From contig CM040088.1 in the NCBI GenBank assembly GCA_022496805.1, positions 15,717,001-15,781,000 of the forward strand: DNA of 64,000 bases. The letters run 5' to 3'. The stretch's first letter is position 1. Each line of letters opens with the position of its first letter. The DNA comes from Pohlia nutans. Lineage: Eukaryota > Streptophyta > Bryopsida > Bryales > Mniaceae. The position numbers and the translations under genes were made by a program. The notes under the pieces are model-generated. The model saw nothing but the letters and a program-made list of their open reading frames with translations. It had not been told where the DNA came from and ran no database searches. Below, piece after piece: positions 33,435 to 46,518 of this stretch.

Positions 33435-36400
33435 GGCTGAATTATTAGCTACTGTCACTCTTTGCCATGTTTACCTACTACTTTAAGCACAAACTTTGTT
33501 GTGCGTACAACATTATTGAACGCAATACTAGTCGTAAGTACACTACCTGCTGTGGATGAAAATGACAGTTGCAACTCACTTCTATTTGTTCCACAGAAAC
33601 CATAACTATTTGAATAAAAGATAGTCCACATGTGTGTTGCTCGCAAAAACCCACGTGCGGCTCCTTTTCACCTGTTTAATATCATGAAAACAACCCACGG
33701 GATGCTCCTTTTGGCCTTCTAGGTCCTCTCTGGATTAATCAAAGCCAAATGATCTGCATGTAGTTCAAAGTGACCTGCACATGCAAAGGCCAAGCTTCAA
33801 TCCCTAGGGCATACAGACTGTTGTTTTTGTAATTGTTACATAGACTCAGAAATGATGGATGAAGAAAAGGAGGAGACCATAGTATTGGGCCCGCCAACGA
33901 GACAAACTTTAACTCCTACAGAACACAGGATTCATGGTTTTAGTATTTCACATTCAATTGGTCAGATTGTAAGACGTATAATTTAGAGAGGACCAACATT
34001 TATATCATAGGAACTAGCTAGTGAAGAACATTACATGTCTTGGTCGAAATTGAAAGAAATTCGAGTGACAGGATGTCTCTACTCTGATTGGCAATTAAAA
34101 AAACACGAGGCCCAATTTAGGGTGCTTCGTCATTTTGGAATTGATGGGAAAGCGTTCACTGAAGGATACCTGTCAAGCCTAACAACAACGATGCCTAGAA
34201 TATGTATACACCGGTCCGTCCCTACACCGGGCTTCCCATTCATTCACATGCTGGCACGAGGTCCAAATCAAACAAAAGTTGCCAACACCTACAAGTAATA
34301 ATGACATTATTATTCTAATTTGGTGACTACAACTCCAATTTCCACTTTATACATTACAGTAACATTTTTTTTGGATCACAATCTTAATTTTTTGCCATGA
34401 TATGTGGAAATCAAAGTCATTTACTGTCTAAGTTGTTATATTTTTCTTCATCTCCATAGTACCACCGTAATAAGAACCATAAGGACAAGGATATTAAAAC
34501 CGGTAACAAATTTCGCTCTTGAAAACAAAGGGATCCCTCCATAGCTCTACAGTGCACTTTTCTATCCAGTGCAAGTGATTTCTCTGTAGTACTTCAAAAT
34601 TATATACAAAAAATTAAAAAAATAGCACGGAAATGTTTATATTCCTAATAAGGCAAATCTTAATAAGATAAAGTCTATGTATTGTTTAACGTGACGCACA
34701 TAGTTTGCTTTCCCTTACATCTGAGTGGTTAGGTGCAGGACATCATTCTTGAATCATAAGTAATCTCTCGATAGACCCTAAAGGACCAAGAACCCCGAAT
34801 TGAGCCCGTATCTTTTATAGCAGTTTAGGGTAGGGTCCTATATAGAATTCCTTTTATTCAAAATTATTTGTATTTTGACCAATACATGCAATGCTCTTCA
34901 TTGATTCTGGTGATAGAATATTTGATCTTCTCCCAATTATGTTTTGCACAGTGTGAAATTTTCATGTTCAAACCATAAATCCTAGACAGGTACGGGTTTT
35001 GATTTGTCTTGTATAGACGCCCAAAAGGATCTCACCTGGAAAAATCGGAATCGGCATCTAGAGGGAATTGGTATAGAAGGCGCTGGAGCAGCTGCGATCC
35101 CACTTCTTTGTTACAAGCAAACATTACTACATTGGGACCTGCATCAAATGTATAGTCAACCTGAAAATAGAAAGGTGCGATCAGATTTTTTTTCATAAAA
35201 CATTGGAATGGTACAAGAAAATGTTCACAACCAAAAAAAAGGGACCCCATGTTCCCCTATACCTTGAATGGGTTGTTATCCCCTAACGGACCAAGAAGGG
35301 CCTCATGTTATTTTTTGGCTATTTTGATCAGGTCCCATATATGTGGACTTCTTTTTGTTTACAGTTTCTTGTTTCTTGACCAACACATGCAATGTTCTTC
35401 ACTGATTCTGGTATACCATTATTGGGTCCTCTCTGAATTATATTTACTACACTATGATTGATTGGATTTTTTATATTAAAACCATGAATCCTTGATTCAC
35501 AATCACCTGGGGTTCTCCCGCATGGCGACTGCACCGCTCCCTTAGGCCACTAAATCTGCATGACTAGCAAGAAAATGGAATCACTCATACGATGCTCTCT
35601 TAGATAATCTCATATTGAATAACATCGAAAATTTCACTCATGGAAAGCAGCTTCTGCTACTGGAGAGGTGATTGTGAAGAGTGCCTGCGAGAAGTGTCAT
35701 TTAGATACTAAATCGGTTGAGAAGTATCCACGCATGTTGCATGGAACTGATTAGTATCTGCACAGGTGATCTTTGCCAACTCTGCAAAGTCCATGGACTT
35801 GATGGCTTACTCCATCTGGTCAAGGCATTTTTGCACCACCTCCTGTCCATCACAACCATTGAAAAAAAATAGTAAGTAGAATCTGATCCCGGCCTATAAT
35901 TGCAAGTAGGGCCTCTCACATCACAGAAGTGCTTGCTCTTTCTAACAAAGATTTCCCACTCCATTTACATTGTACAAGAGAAAGGAGAAAAACTCGAGAC
36001 CCCAGTTCGATACTAGAGAAGAGGACAGGTCTGAACGCTATCCCGCATTCCTGATGTGCTGCTAGTCTCAATCTGACGAGGACTCACTTGCATTACTACA
36101 TCGCTTCATTTCAGCAAAAACAATTGGACTGGCTCTGTAGCAAGCGAAAACATTGATACTACCTCAGTTACATCAGTCCATACAGATGACATCAACCAAG
36201 TTCGAAGTTTCCATACTCACTTTGAAGTATTGAAGCAGCAATTGGTGAGAATTTTACCACAGCGATGACAATGACAAGGTCGTCCCAATGTGACTCGTCA
36301 ACAATCTGAGTTGCAATGCTATCCTTCCCATGTGCCTCCTACCCTTGCACCAAAGGCCATCACTAGTACATGCACATGCCTCTCATTGGTTGCAACAAAA

Positions 36401-37735
36401 AACGAAAGAAATGAGAAGAAGAAAACGACTTGTGGGTTAAGCTTGCCATCTACCTGACCCATATTCCATTTCACAATCCCACCTTGGAGGCTACGACAAG
36501 CACTTATTGATCCAATCCTGCATCCATAACAGTTGCTCAATATCCCAAATGCATTGCATCTATTATATAATATAGATACTCCCCATGACAGTTCCGCCGC
36601 TGGATGTTGTCATGGCACAGGCCAATTGAACCTAGTATTTCTATAAGGTAGTGAACCTTTTCTCGTTGGAGACAATTTCTCTGAATAGAACATAAGTAGA
36701 GTAAATGTTCCTGACAAGAGTATTATATAGAATCTAGTGAATGTGACAATGTCACAATAAGAGACTTTACTAACCCTATGAGAACTTTAAAACTTCATAA
36801 CAATATCCAGCGATATGTGTTTTAGCGCATCGGAATCATCTCAAGGCCAACATTATAAAAACTTATCCTATACAGTCTAGTTGGAAAGGAACGTACCGTG
36901 CGGTTGCAGATAGCTCCCCTTCGTATTGCTCCTTCACTCCCATCAATTGGGCAAGAGCATATATAGACTGAAACAATCACATCTGAATCACGTAACCACA
37001 ATCCAAACCATTAAGGTAGATGGGCCAATTCTATTGAATCATACATCAATAATGTCACTCAATGGCAACCTTAAACCATTCACAATTGCTATGTGCAAAG
37101 ATTCCATTGTCATGGTTTTAACCGTCTAATACATGGCTTTCAGGAGGTCAACGCAAGCATGGTTTAATCATTGGTTTTGTGAATGCCACCATAGTGATTT
37201 TTGGAAAACTTAGAAATAATCCAATACAACTGCAAGTTTCATTACCGGTTCCATCTGATCAATGCAACACTTGGATCAGGAAGTGCTTCTCATAGCCTCC
37301 AAGGTGGTTCAAACAGACTAAATGAGATCAAAAATTGAGCGTTTAGCTACCTCAAGGACATTCAGCATGAACCTAAGCAAAATAGCATATTCATTCACCC
37401 CTAAGCCTCTGAAATGCCCAGTATGGCCATCTGCATCACGAAACTTTGCAACAGTGGCATTTTCTCATATTGCCACGGTTTTTGGATTGCATTACATCAT
37501 TATGACGCTCTTGTTCATCACTACAAGATCAACAGTGCCCATTGTCTCAATCTATAGTCATTTTCGTACACACATACGAGTTGCAGCAAGGGGTTCAAAT
37601 TTCATACACTACATAAAATACCACTCCTATAAGCGCGCAGTTTGGTGTTTTGGAGGATAGCTTCAATTATTGCTAGACAAGCAATTCAGCGCCACTCACG
37701 GATGTAGTGTAGAGACACAGAAGTAGTATCGGTCC
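33435..37735. other. Intergenic, degenerate TTAA-type elements
   Basis: No gene was recognised. Three degraded relatives of the OSCA-intron TTAA MITE are present. One starts after TTAA at 33909-33912, a second runs at about 34760-35000 (CCCTAAAGGACCAAGAACCC) and a third at about 35279-35515 (CCCCTAACGGACCAAGAAGG). The latter two share AC or AT-ACATGCAATG and CACTGATTCTGG-like words. CACTACAAGATC at 37518 resembles a CACTA terminus and could be the 3' end of the neighbouring transposon, but no partner end was found. Confidence 0.5.
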
Positions 37736-40700
37736 TCAATTCGCATTCCGCCTGGGGTGCCGCCTCCTACCTCTTCCTCTTCTCCTTCGTCCCCGGTCTC
37801 TTGCAGCTTGTTCTTCCTGAGGCCTCTCGCCCCTGACCAACGCATTCAAGCGAGCAATTTCTGCTGCTGGAACTGCCTCTCCTGCATTCATCAGATTAGA
37901 ACGAAATTGTGTTGCATTCATGTCCAACAGGAGCTGCATTCCACCCAAATCCCCCGATATCCCCAGTATCTGCTCGTCATCGTTGTCCAATACTCTCCTT
38001 GATCGCGGCTCTTTTTGCAGTACCACACTCCACCTAGGATGCAGCCAGTCCGGTATGAAGAACACCTAGCATGAGCACAAAACAACAATTCTTTGTATAA
38101 CTTCACACAATTTTACTTCAGTTCATGGTATATGTTGTCCATGCCCAATGTTTACTCACATCCTCTATTTCTATTTAGAATGCTAAATCCAGTGTAGAAT
38201 CTTTGTAGACATTGTTGTTTCAGGGTAAAATAAAGGTTTGGGTTCCCTCTTCCCCTACATGCATGGAATTTCACATTGCCTAACTAGTTTTACAACATTG
38301 CCGCATCAACAAGGGACTAACAAGACATTATGTGTTCAGTGCTTGGCGTACCTGGCGGACAGTAGCAGGTAATGCATAGGGTTCCCTCCCCCTTGCAATT
38401 CGATCCTTGAAACAAACCATAGTGAATCCATACTGATCTATCTTTGTTGAAGATCGCGGGCCAGGATCGTTGCGAATCCAGGAACCTCGAAATACAACTC
38501 TCCTTCGAGCCGAGTACCGTACTACGATTATCTCTTTCAATACTCCCACCATGCTTACCCCTGCACTCCGTCCTTCCTCTGCTCCAAATATGCTGGCAAT
38601 GCCATAATCCTGTGTAACGAACCCAGGCTCATCTCCCTCGTCTTCGACCCTGTAATGGTTACCATATGCCCACATCTGCTGGTAAGTCTCAGCTTCTCTT
38701 GAAGGGAGAGTTGAGAGCCGAAGCAATTCGATGTCCACGTTTGCTACCCCCTGATTATTTACCAATTCTGCTGTGTACAGTGGCAGCCAATCCGAAAAGT
38801 CCGGTAGGTCGTGCAACAGCTCCTCTGGATATTGGTATTGCTGTCTTCGAGGAAGCCCTCTTGCTGCGGCATCCCTCCTAAAGGTTTCTCGGTCCGTCTG
38901 CAATCGTGCGCCAATAGCCTGGTACTCCCTACAACATATTGAAAAAAAAAAGGTACGTTTAGTTGATGTGCACAAATGAGAACACGTAATAGAAATTGCA
39001 TCAACTTGGCAATGGACAGTTTCATCGTAACTCCAGACCATGCTGCTGACCTCCATGGCTCACTAGTTGTGGCTGAATTCCGTATAATCCAAGAATGTAT
39101 TTCTCGTCGTTCTTCTCTTGTTAGTTCACGGTATTGGGCTTTTCCTTCCAACAATTCACCACAATCTCCTGGCTCCTCATTGTCATCCCAAATTCTTCGT
39201 CGTGTGTGAGGATACAACTTCAAGTACTCTGTGCAGAAACCTAAAGCTTCATCATACATATAAGCGTTTGCAATGGCACCTTCTGGATGAGCCCTGTTCC
39301 GGATGTACTTTTTGAAAACATTCAAATGTCTCTCTACTGGATAGCACCACGCGTTAGCAATTGGACCACAAAACTTTATTTGCCTAACGAGGTGGATTGG
39401 TAAATGAACCATAATGTCAAAGAATGAAGGAGGGAACCAAATTTCCATCAAGCACATGGTTTCCGCTGCATACTCTTGGAGTCGCTCTAACTCTGCCGGG
39501 TTTATTACTTTCTTGCAAATCATGGTGAACAGCCGTGCCAATCTAATTATGGCTTGTCGGGGCCCTGGATCCATGAGGTGTCTCAAGCAAACAGGGAGTA
39601 TATATTGAAAGAAGATGTGGAAGTCGTGTGACTTCATGTTCCCGATCCTATTCTTGATGATGTGTTTCTTCATCGGCCCGCAATACCCTGTCGGCACAGA
39701 TATGTCATTCAGTTGGTCCAAAAAAATCTTTTGTTCTTCCTTAGTAAGCACATATGGTGCCGGAGGCTTGAAGTAATTCCCACCTTCTAAGGGTCCCCGT
39801 CGAACCCATAGATGTTCTCGGATTCTCTTGTCCTCCATATCTCGACGTGATGCAGCTATGTCTTTGGTTCCGAACAATAATTTCAACAGGCTCTCACATA
39901 TGTTCCGCTCTATGTGCATTACATCTAGCAGATGGCGAATCGGAAGCTTCTGCAAAAAAAATGAGTGCCACAAACAATATTGAGGCTAATGGTGGCCCTA
40001 CTCTTTAGTATGCACAGTAAGTACATATAATCAAGCGACATTAGATTTTATCAAGATTGCCATGAGTTTAGGAGACAAAAATCCAATCACCATTTCATTC
40101 GTTCTTTGTGGATTTCATTGTATAAATGTATATTCATTCCTGCCTTTCAGGTTTAGGTTCATAGAAGGCCATGCACCAGTATATAGCAATCATGGACATT
40201 TGGTAGGGGGGTTAGGGACAGAAATAGAAGTCACTCGCTCTTCGAGTTCACATGGAGCAATTAAACCCCTGTAATGTTTTAATCTTCTGGATATGGTTGA
40301 CATACAGAGGAATTGGCTGAATTAATAAAGGGATTGTAGTTTTTATTTCTATGATTTCAATCTGAAAATTTGATCGATGTGATGCCTGTAAGGGTTTCTT
40401 ATTGCCATGATTTTTTTCAGATTTATAGCGTACTAACTTATGAAGTAATACAACAGATGTACATTCCAAACTCTGTTTTGCAATTGAACTTGGATGAGTA
40501 CAGAAGGTTTGGATAGCCATGTTATGGGCTATACAAATGATTTCACTCACCCAATAATTGCAAGCTCTCTAGTAGTGGGATTGCTTTCTAGAATTCCAAC
40601 TCAAAATTAGACGTACTGGTGGTTACTGAATTTTTGGCAGATTTATTTGTTGACCTTACCCACTTTTGGGCTGTGCGTATTCAAACGTTGAAAATACGTA

Positions 40701-43700
40701 TATTTGAGATTTCTGCGACGCCTACATGGTAGGGGATCTAAAATTTTGCAAAGTGGTAAGAAGAATTGAGTCCGTTCCATATCCAACTACATTTCATATT
40801 CAAACAACACTCTGAAATCCCACTTTTAACAGTGGTGAAAGCTAGCTCAAATTAAAAATCAAAGCACTGGGACACATTTTCACTCACTTGCTCACAAAGG
40901 TTAACACAAGTTTATTATTTTTCTAAAATTCCCTTCGAAAAAACAACATAAAGCATCCTGTACAATCCCAATCTTGTACTTTTTAAATATTCCTGCACAT
41001 AGCATTATTTTCACGAATGTGTTAAATCATAGTGTACATGTCACATAGAATATCTACTTCATTTTGGTTAAGGGCCATTTGGTATCCCACATAATAAATG
41101 TTATACAAAACTATAGTGACTGTTCAGTTCAGATTATGACAAGCTAAGCTCTGAAATCTTACTCTTGTGTGGAATGCACGCATAGTTCACCGTTAACGAA
41201 CCCATTGTATTTAACAATTAACTACCAACTCCCCACACCTAATGATTTCCCCTCCCCTGCGTGATTTTTTTTCTCCTATGACATTGATGATTTCTATCCA
41301 AAGTATGCAAATATGTCGAGGTTCAGGTGCAAGTAAAAAGTGTTTAGTACATGTTCCTCCATGATTGAGAAATTGTCGAGGTAAACGTACATATTCCATT
41401 TTGTATATTTAGCACAATGCAAAGTTTTTCATAGAACTCTAAGCACAACAAGGGTAGACATAAGGCTCTTGTGCACTCACCCGCCACTACGGTAGTTGAT
41501 ACAATGCCGACACCCGCTTCACGCCGTGCTCCTTCGCCGCGAATTCCTCGTCTTTCTCCGTTCCACCAGCGTCAATGTATGCCTCTGATTCGAAGCCACG
41601 CCGAATTGTTTGATTTCCAGTTAGTGGCTCTTCCTCGGTCTCGTGCTCAGACTGATTATCAAATGCTGCGTCTGCTGCACGAAAATAGTGTTCTTCATGA
41701 AGATATCTTCGATGGCAAGGACAATACACGTTCTTCCGGAGTACATTTGACCGCCGTGATATTGTGTGCGGCCCACATACGGGACAAGCCTTGAATCCTT
41801 TTGTTGTGAGTCCCGAAATCAGCCCATATGCCGGAAAATCATGCAATGTCCACATCAAGACTGCCCTCAATTTGAACTGCTGCATTCCCATCAGAGCTCT
41901 TGCATCCCGGGTGATAACTCCTCCACGACTCCATAGTTGTTGCAACTCGTCCACCAGCGGCTGAATAAACACGTCAAAGTTTGACCCATTGAGATTGAAT
42001 TTAGTGGGGATGAGGAGAGATAGCATTACAAAGTATTTTTTCGTCACCAGCCATGGAGGTAGATTGTAGTTGAAAAGTATCACCGGGGTCAAACTCTGAG
42101 TGTTATGTTTCTCAGACCATGGATTCATGCCATCCAAAGCAAGGCCCAAATGAATGTCTCGCGGATCTTGACCAAACATTTCGTTCCCGGCCTCGGGTTC
42201 CAGTTCGGTGTCTACAAACCGCCACTGTGGAGAATCTGCCGTGTGCCTCATTTTCCCGTCTTGGCTCTTGTGAAAATAATGCCAAACATTTAACTTTGAC
42301 AATTTCTTTGAACTAAACATTCTTTGGAGCCGCTGTACAAGTGGGAAATGTCTTAGTATCAATGCCGGTACTCTTGATCTACCACATTGTCGGTACCTGT
42401 CACGATCACAAATTGGGCATCTCTCTTCTTCCTCCAATTCGCCCCTGAAAAGACAGCAGCCGTTAGGACAAGCGTGTATTATGCTATAAGCTAAACCAAG
42501 CCGTCTTAAAATCTTTGACGCCTCTTACTCTGTTTGCGGCAAGCAATTCCTCATAGGCAAAATACTCATATTTAGTAGCATGAGTAATTCGTTCACAAAT
42601 GTGTTGGAAACGCCGTGTGTCTTGCAGCAATTTATAATGAGTAGAGTAGCACATAGCATTGACAGTGAGCTGCCCTCATATAAAGGCAGTGTCGCAGCGA
42701 TATCAAACTCAGGGTTTAGGCCCATGCGTTCGTTTGGGATCTGTCCTAATAACGCTTCGAGATCTTCATTGTCGTCGGATTCGTCATGAGATGAGTCCCA
42801 TTCTTCATCACTAGAGGAGTCACTTGAGTTGTCATTTGGGTTCCCATTCTCCTCCGCATCATAAAAGTCCTCCTCACTGCCAATTTCCCAGGGATCAGCG
42901 GAATTCGTGGGCTGGCCCAAAGACGAACTCGAGTCTACATCCATGTCTGATTGAGCAGCCCCAATATCTTCTCTCTGACCCTGCACATGTCCGTAACTAT
43001 TTACCTCGTGCGAATATTGACTGCCAGAATAAAGAGTGTCTGCTGTTGACACGTCGGCTGCGTTGCTGGAGGCTTGAGCGGCTTCAAATGCACGCACGTG
43101 AACATCGTCCGCCCGTGCAAGAGCGTTCCTTACCATAACTCCAATTCCTACCCCCTCATCGAGTGGTAATTCACGTACTGGTTCATTGAGGCCTAGAAAT
43201 GCCCTTGCGTGTCTCCCAATATGCTCTTCCCACTCCTCATCCGATGAGTCGCGGTCGTCACCCTAAATCATGGAAAAACAAGTATCAGCCTTGACAAAGG
43301 AGCACATCATTACTGGACACTTGGAAAATTTGTGAAAAAACAAGTTACTACCTTTACAAGTTAGGGAGAAATTCATTACAAAACACTTAGACACTTGGAA
43401 AATTGTGTGGCCATGCCACTTGGTTGGACCACCTCAACCATATCATTCACTGGTATGTAGTGGACTATATATTACCTGTGTCCAACCTCTCAAGGCACCA
43501 TGCCTGCCTCGATGCCTTAGGTGTCGTGCAACGTTGGTCCTCTTGTAGGGCCGCCTCCGGCCACCACAAAGATTGCACGGGCACCTGTATCTAGTCAATC
43601 CATTCCTATTTGCACGTTGTTCGTCTCTTTGATGCAACTTTGAGTCCCTTGCCTTAATGCGGTCTAGATGATTCAACGGCAGTCGATCGTTACGGTCATC

Positions 43701-43706
43701 CTCCAT
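37736..43706 (-). pseudogene. CACTA (En/Spm) transposase, five exons, two in-frame stops
   Basis: Exons: 43476-43706, 41481-43262, 39051-39949, 38352-38928, 37736-38065; about 1270 codons in coherent phase, ending TGA. Order: an N-terminal cysteine/histidine part (CPCNLCGG, then HLRHRGRHG) like the transposase-associated domain; an acidic Ser/Asp linker; the Transposase_21 (tnp2) core with IIHACPNGCCLF, RCPICDRDRY, LGLALDGMNPW and LLDVMHIERNICE; the DUF4218 part (YAAETMCLMEIWFP, HLVRQIKFCGPIANAWCYP); the DUF4216 part (RRRVVFRGSWI, DQYGFTMVC); and an Arg-rich tail. This enzyme cuts and moves CACTA elements. Stops: TAA at 42525-42527 (LPQTE-stop-EASKIL) and TAG at 41487-41489 (QLP-stop-WR), both where the family has Tyr. 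The element is therefore probably inactive. Its terminal inverted repeats were not located. Confidence 0.85.
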
Positions 43707-44468
43707 GTTAGTACACCCTGTTAACTCTATCAGTCTCTAATCACTGGTGGGTCACGGTTACACCTCGCCACATCCCTTTATGTAGATGCATCTGGAATTT
43801 TAGAAGGTGAAGACATCCTGCAATGACATGAAGCTGACATGAAACTATTGAAGTTAGATAACCATGGGCAAAGTTCATATACAACAAAGGTACACATTGA
43901 TTCAGGGCTCAAGATAGGCTAGGACATCTGTGATTTCAATGGTCCAAACTCACTCTCCGATAACTTCTGGGGAATCCGCTGTTATTAAGATAAAAACCGC
44001 TGCTGGAAACGCCATGAACGTGTCCCCACTCTCTACAAGGCAGCCTGTATAATTTAGCCGGTACTGTGCGATTGAATGCACATCCAACACTGAACATCAA
44101 CATTTCCTAATAACACATTTCGTCCTTGGCTTTTACCCCTTGCCATCGTAGTCTCATTGAATCTTCATCATATTACAGTAGTCTCACATTACAAGTGCTC
44201 AAATCTTTTGATGTTATGACCGGTCACAGATTTGTACTACATATTACTGTCCAGCCACAGGAAAGTTTGGAAATCACAACTTCCTAGCTTGTACTCTCTA
44301 CATCCAATTCCCGTATCCAAAAATATTGAGTTTGCAGTTCAGGTATTATAAGGACATTTTTGTCAAACTTCTACTGCTTCAAGTGGGGAACTGTAAAGTT
44401 TTTGAAATTACAATTGCAACAAAAATGCAGGTATAAGATAAGTACCTCACTTGCGACAAATATACAAG

Positions 44469-45332
44469 TCAGATGCCAAACTCAACTTCTAATCTTGCTT
44501 CAAATGACTTCTTGTACAACCACTCTTCAAGTTCCTCCTCGTATCTGTCGAATGGGTACTCTCCGTCGTAGAAGATTGACAGCGCGTACAAGTTGCTGGC
44601 ATACACGTCCTCAACTCTTGCAAGATCAATGCTAACTTTGGTAACGAGTCCTTGTTCGTACAATCTCAGGTTCTCAGCGTGAGAAATTGCCAGATTCCCC
44701 GTGTACTCGCTCTCTGCACGTTTATAGTCTAAAAACGGATATGTGTTCTCGGCATAATATTCATATTGCATGATCAAGTCCTCATCACCACCAGCAAATT
44801 CATTGTCGCAGATGGACTCGGTTTGGGTCCAAGGATTGCTCCCATATCCCTCCTCTTGAGTGTCGCTCCCGGAACTAATGGACAGATCTGATGGCGGCTT
44901 TAGATTTTCCAAGTCTTTAGTGTCGCTCTCGGAACTACTGGACATATGTGATGGCGGCTTTGCATTTTCCAAGTCTTTAGTGTCTCTCCCGGAACTAACG
45001 GACATATGTGATGGCGGCATGAAATTTGGCGTGAAATCAGTGTCGCCATCGGAACTAATCGACAGATGTGATGGCGGCGTGAAATTCTCCAAGTCTGTGG
45101 TGTTCTGAGGAACCGACAGGCACGACGTCAACGAGTTGTACTCAAATGTGCGGAGGCTGCAGTCTACAGAAATCACTTCACCTTTTGCAAGAAACCCTAG
45201 TTCCATATCCGAGTATTGGGGTTCCTCAACACACAGTCCATTACAGCGCTCACAATCACTCCTATTCAACGAGCAACGAATGACTACCAGGAACATCGAA
45301 AAGAACTGAAAAGTAGCGATTGTTGATTCCAT
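44469..45332 (-). CDS. Unrecognised protein with four 20-residue repeats
   Basis: An ATG at 45330-45332 opens 287 codons ending after VEFGI. Residues 8-21 are hydrophobic (a possible signal or membrane segment), followed by a Cys-rich CERCNGLC. From about residue 75 four imperfect 20-residue repeats occur, with consensus PPSHMSxSSxSDTKDLEN; they are encoded by 60-base units at about 44865-45105. The remainder is acidic, with many Tyr and Glu. I do not recognise the family. It lies on the same strand and about 760 bases upstream of the transposase, so it may be cargo or a second gene of that element, or an unrelated gene. The frame extends upstream without another ATG, so a spliced 5' exon is possible. 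Confidence 0.5.
   Translation of the reverse strand: MESTIATFQFFSMFLVVIRCSLNRSDCERCNGLCVEEPQYSDMELGFLAKGEVISVDCSLRTFEYNSLTSCLSVPQNTTDLENFTPPSHLSISSDGDTDFTPNFMPPSHMSVSSGRDTKDLENAKPPSHMSSSSESDTKDLENLKPPSDLSISSGSDTQEEGYGSNPWTQTESICDNEFAGGDEDLIMQYEYYAENTYPFLDYKRAESEYTGNLAISHAENLRLYEQGLVTKVSIDLARVEDVYASNLYALSIFYDGEYPFDRYEEELEEWLYKKSFEARLEVEFGI
44865..45105. repeat. Four tandem 60-base repeats within the open frame
   Basis: Units begin GTGTCGCTCCCGGAACTAAT or a close variant on the + strand and recur every 60 bases, each with GATGGCGGC at about position 31. The period is a multiple of three, so the frame is kept. Divergence between units is mostly by substitution. Confidence 0.9.
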
Positions 45333-46279
45333 CGTGGGAGTGGTTGCGGCTGCTTTAATTTTGCTACAGGGTCGTAGCAGTTTTGGACATCTCCATGGCA
45401 CGAATCTCAATGCGGAAAGACGACGACGCACTCCGTCAGAAAGAACTGTCAACCTTGTCTGGATCACTGTATGCTTATACTGTGCATACTGTGCATGATA
45501 GATGCTTTGCAAACACTAGCCATAGCTCATGTGCCCTGTGAATGTTTGGGTATGTTCTGTCCAAGTGGATGGATAGAGTCTCACCTGTGAATTATAGAAA
45601 GGTCAATCATGAACCCCTACATGTAGTAGGGTGTCCTGGGATTAACAATAACAATTTCAGGAAAATAGGGTCACAACATACTAACTGAAGTTCATCACAA
45701 GGAGCCCCCAAATTTATACACTGGAAGCTGCTGTAAATCAGCTATTTTGGGAAACGAAAATAGCCAAGCAAGGTGGTGATTCATGTGCATTGACGGTGGC
45801 CTTTGAGCGACACAAAAGTACAGAAATCTATCATTTATTTCTTGAGTTTCTTAATAACTAAAAAGTCATCATAATACTAAAACATATTTACTAAGTTTTT
45901 TATACATCAATCATATTGTAAATATTATAAAAAGATGTATATTAAGATAATATAATATCTGTAGAATAATTATTAATATATACACATCTTGCAGAAATAT
46001 ATTACATACAAATTGATAGAAAAAAACAAAGCATAAATATGTAATCAATATATAACAATCTTAATAGAAATGGATAGAAAATAAAATGACTTGCAAAATA
46101 AATACAAAACATATAAGTTCATTGTAAGCATGTTGGTTTTAATATAGCTAAATTCACAAAGTACTAAAAATAAAAATGTGTTTATTTTAGTTAATATGAA
46201 ATTGAAAACATACAAAAATAAAAACATATAAAAAATAAAAGTATATAAAAATTAAACTATATAAAAATAAAAGTATATA
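45333..46279. other. Intergenic, very AT-rich, no gene seen
   Basis: After about 45.85 kb the sequence is dominated by ATAAAAATAAAA-type words, and no gene or clear element end was recognised. Confidence 0.4.
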
Positions 46280-46518
46280 CTCCCTCCATACCAAAGTTAT
46301 TGTCATGTTTGAAAGTCATGTTTGAAAGTGCTTTTTTAAGTAAGTCAAAAAAATACTTCCTTGTGGCTAATTTTATTTAGGTTGCAATGAACACATGCAA
46401 TGTTTTTCAATCATTCTAGTGACATAATTTGGAACCTTTTTCTTACAATATGACCTACTTAAAAAAGCACTTTCAAACATGACTTTCAAACATGACAATA
46501 ACTTTGGGATGGAGGGAG
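46280..46518. mobile_element. Stowaway MITE (Tc1/mariner), TA target duplication
   Basis: The ends are CTCCCTCCATACCAAAG and its complement CTTTGGGATGGAGGGAG, each bordered by TA (46278-46279 and 46519-46520). The inverted repeat runs for about 60 bases, including GTCATGTTTGAAAGTCATG. CTCCCTCC ends with a TA duplication are diagnostic of plant Stowaway elements. The middle contains AACACATGCAATGTTTTTCA and a GACATAATTTGGAACC word, which match the interior of the TTAA MITEs in this window. Confidence 0.92.

Noticed and set aside
37518..37530. CACTACAAGATC as the 3' terminus of the CACTA transposon
   Set aside because: The match is short and no complementary TCTTGTAGTG end was found upstream of the transposase, so the element limits were left open.
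30022..42527. Alternative genetic code with TAA/TAG read as tyrosine
   Set aside because: The intact OSCA gene terminates at TAA and uses TAT/TAC for Tyr throughout; one of the four stops replaces Glu. Ordinary nonsense mutations explain the data.
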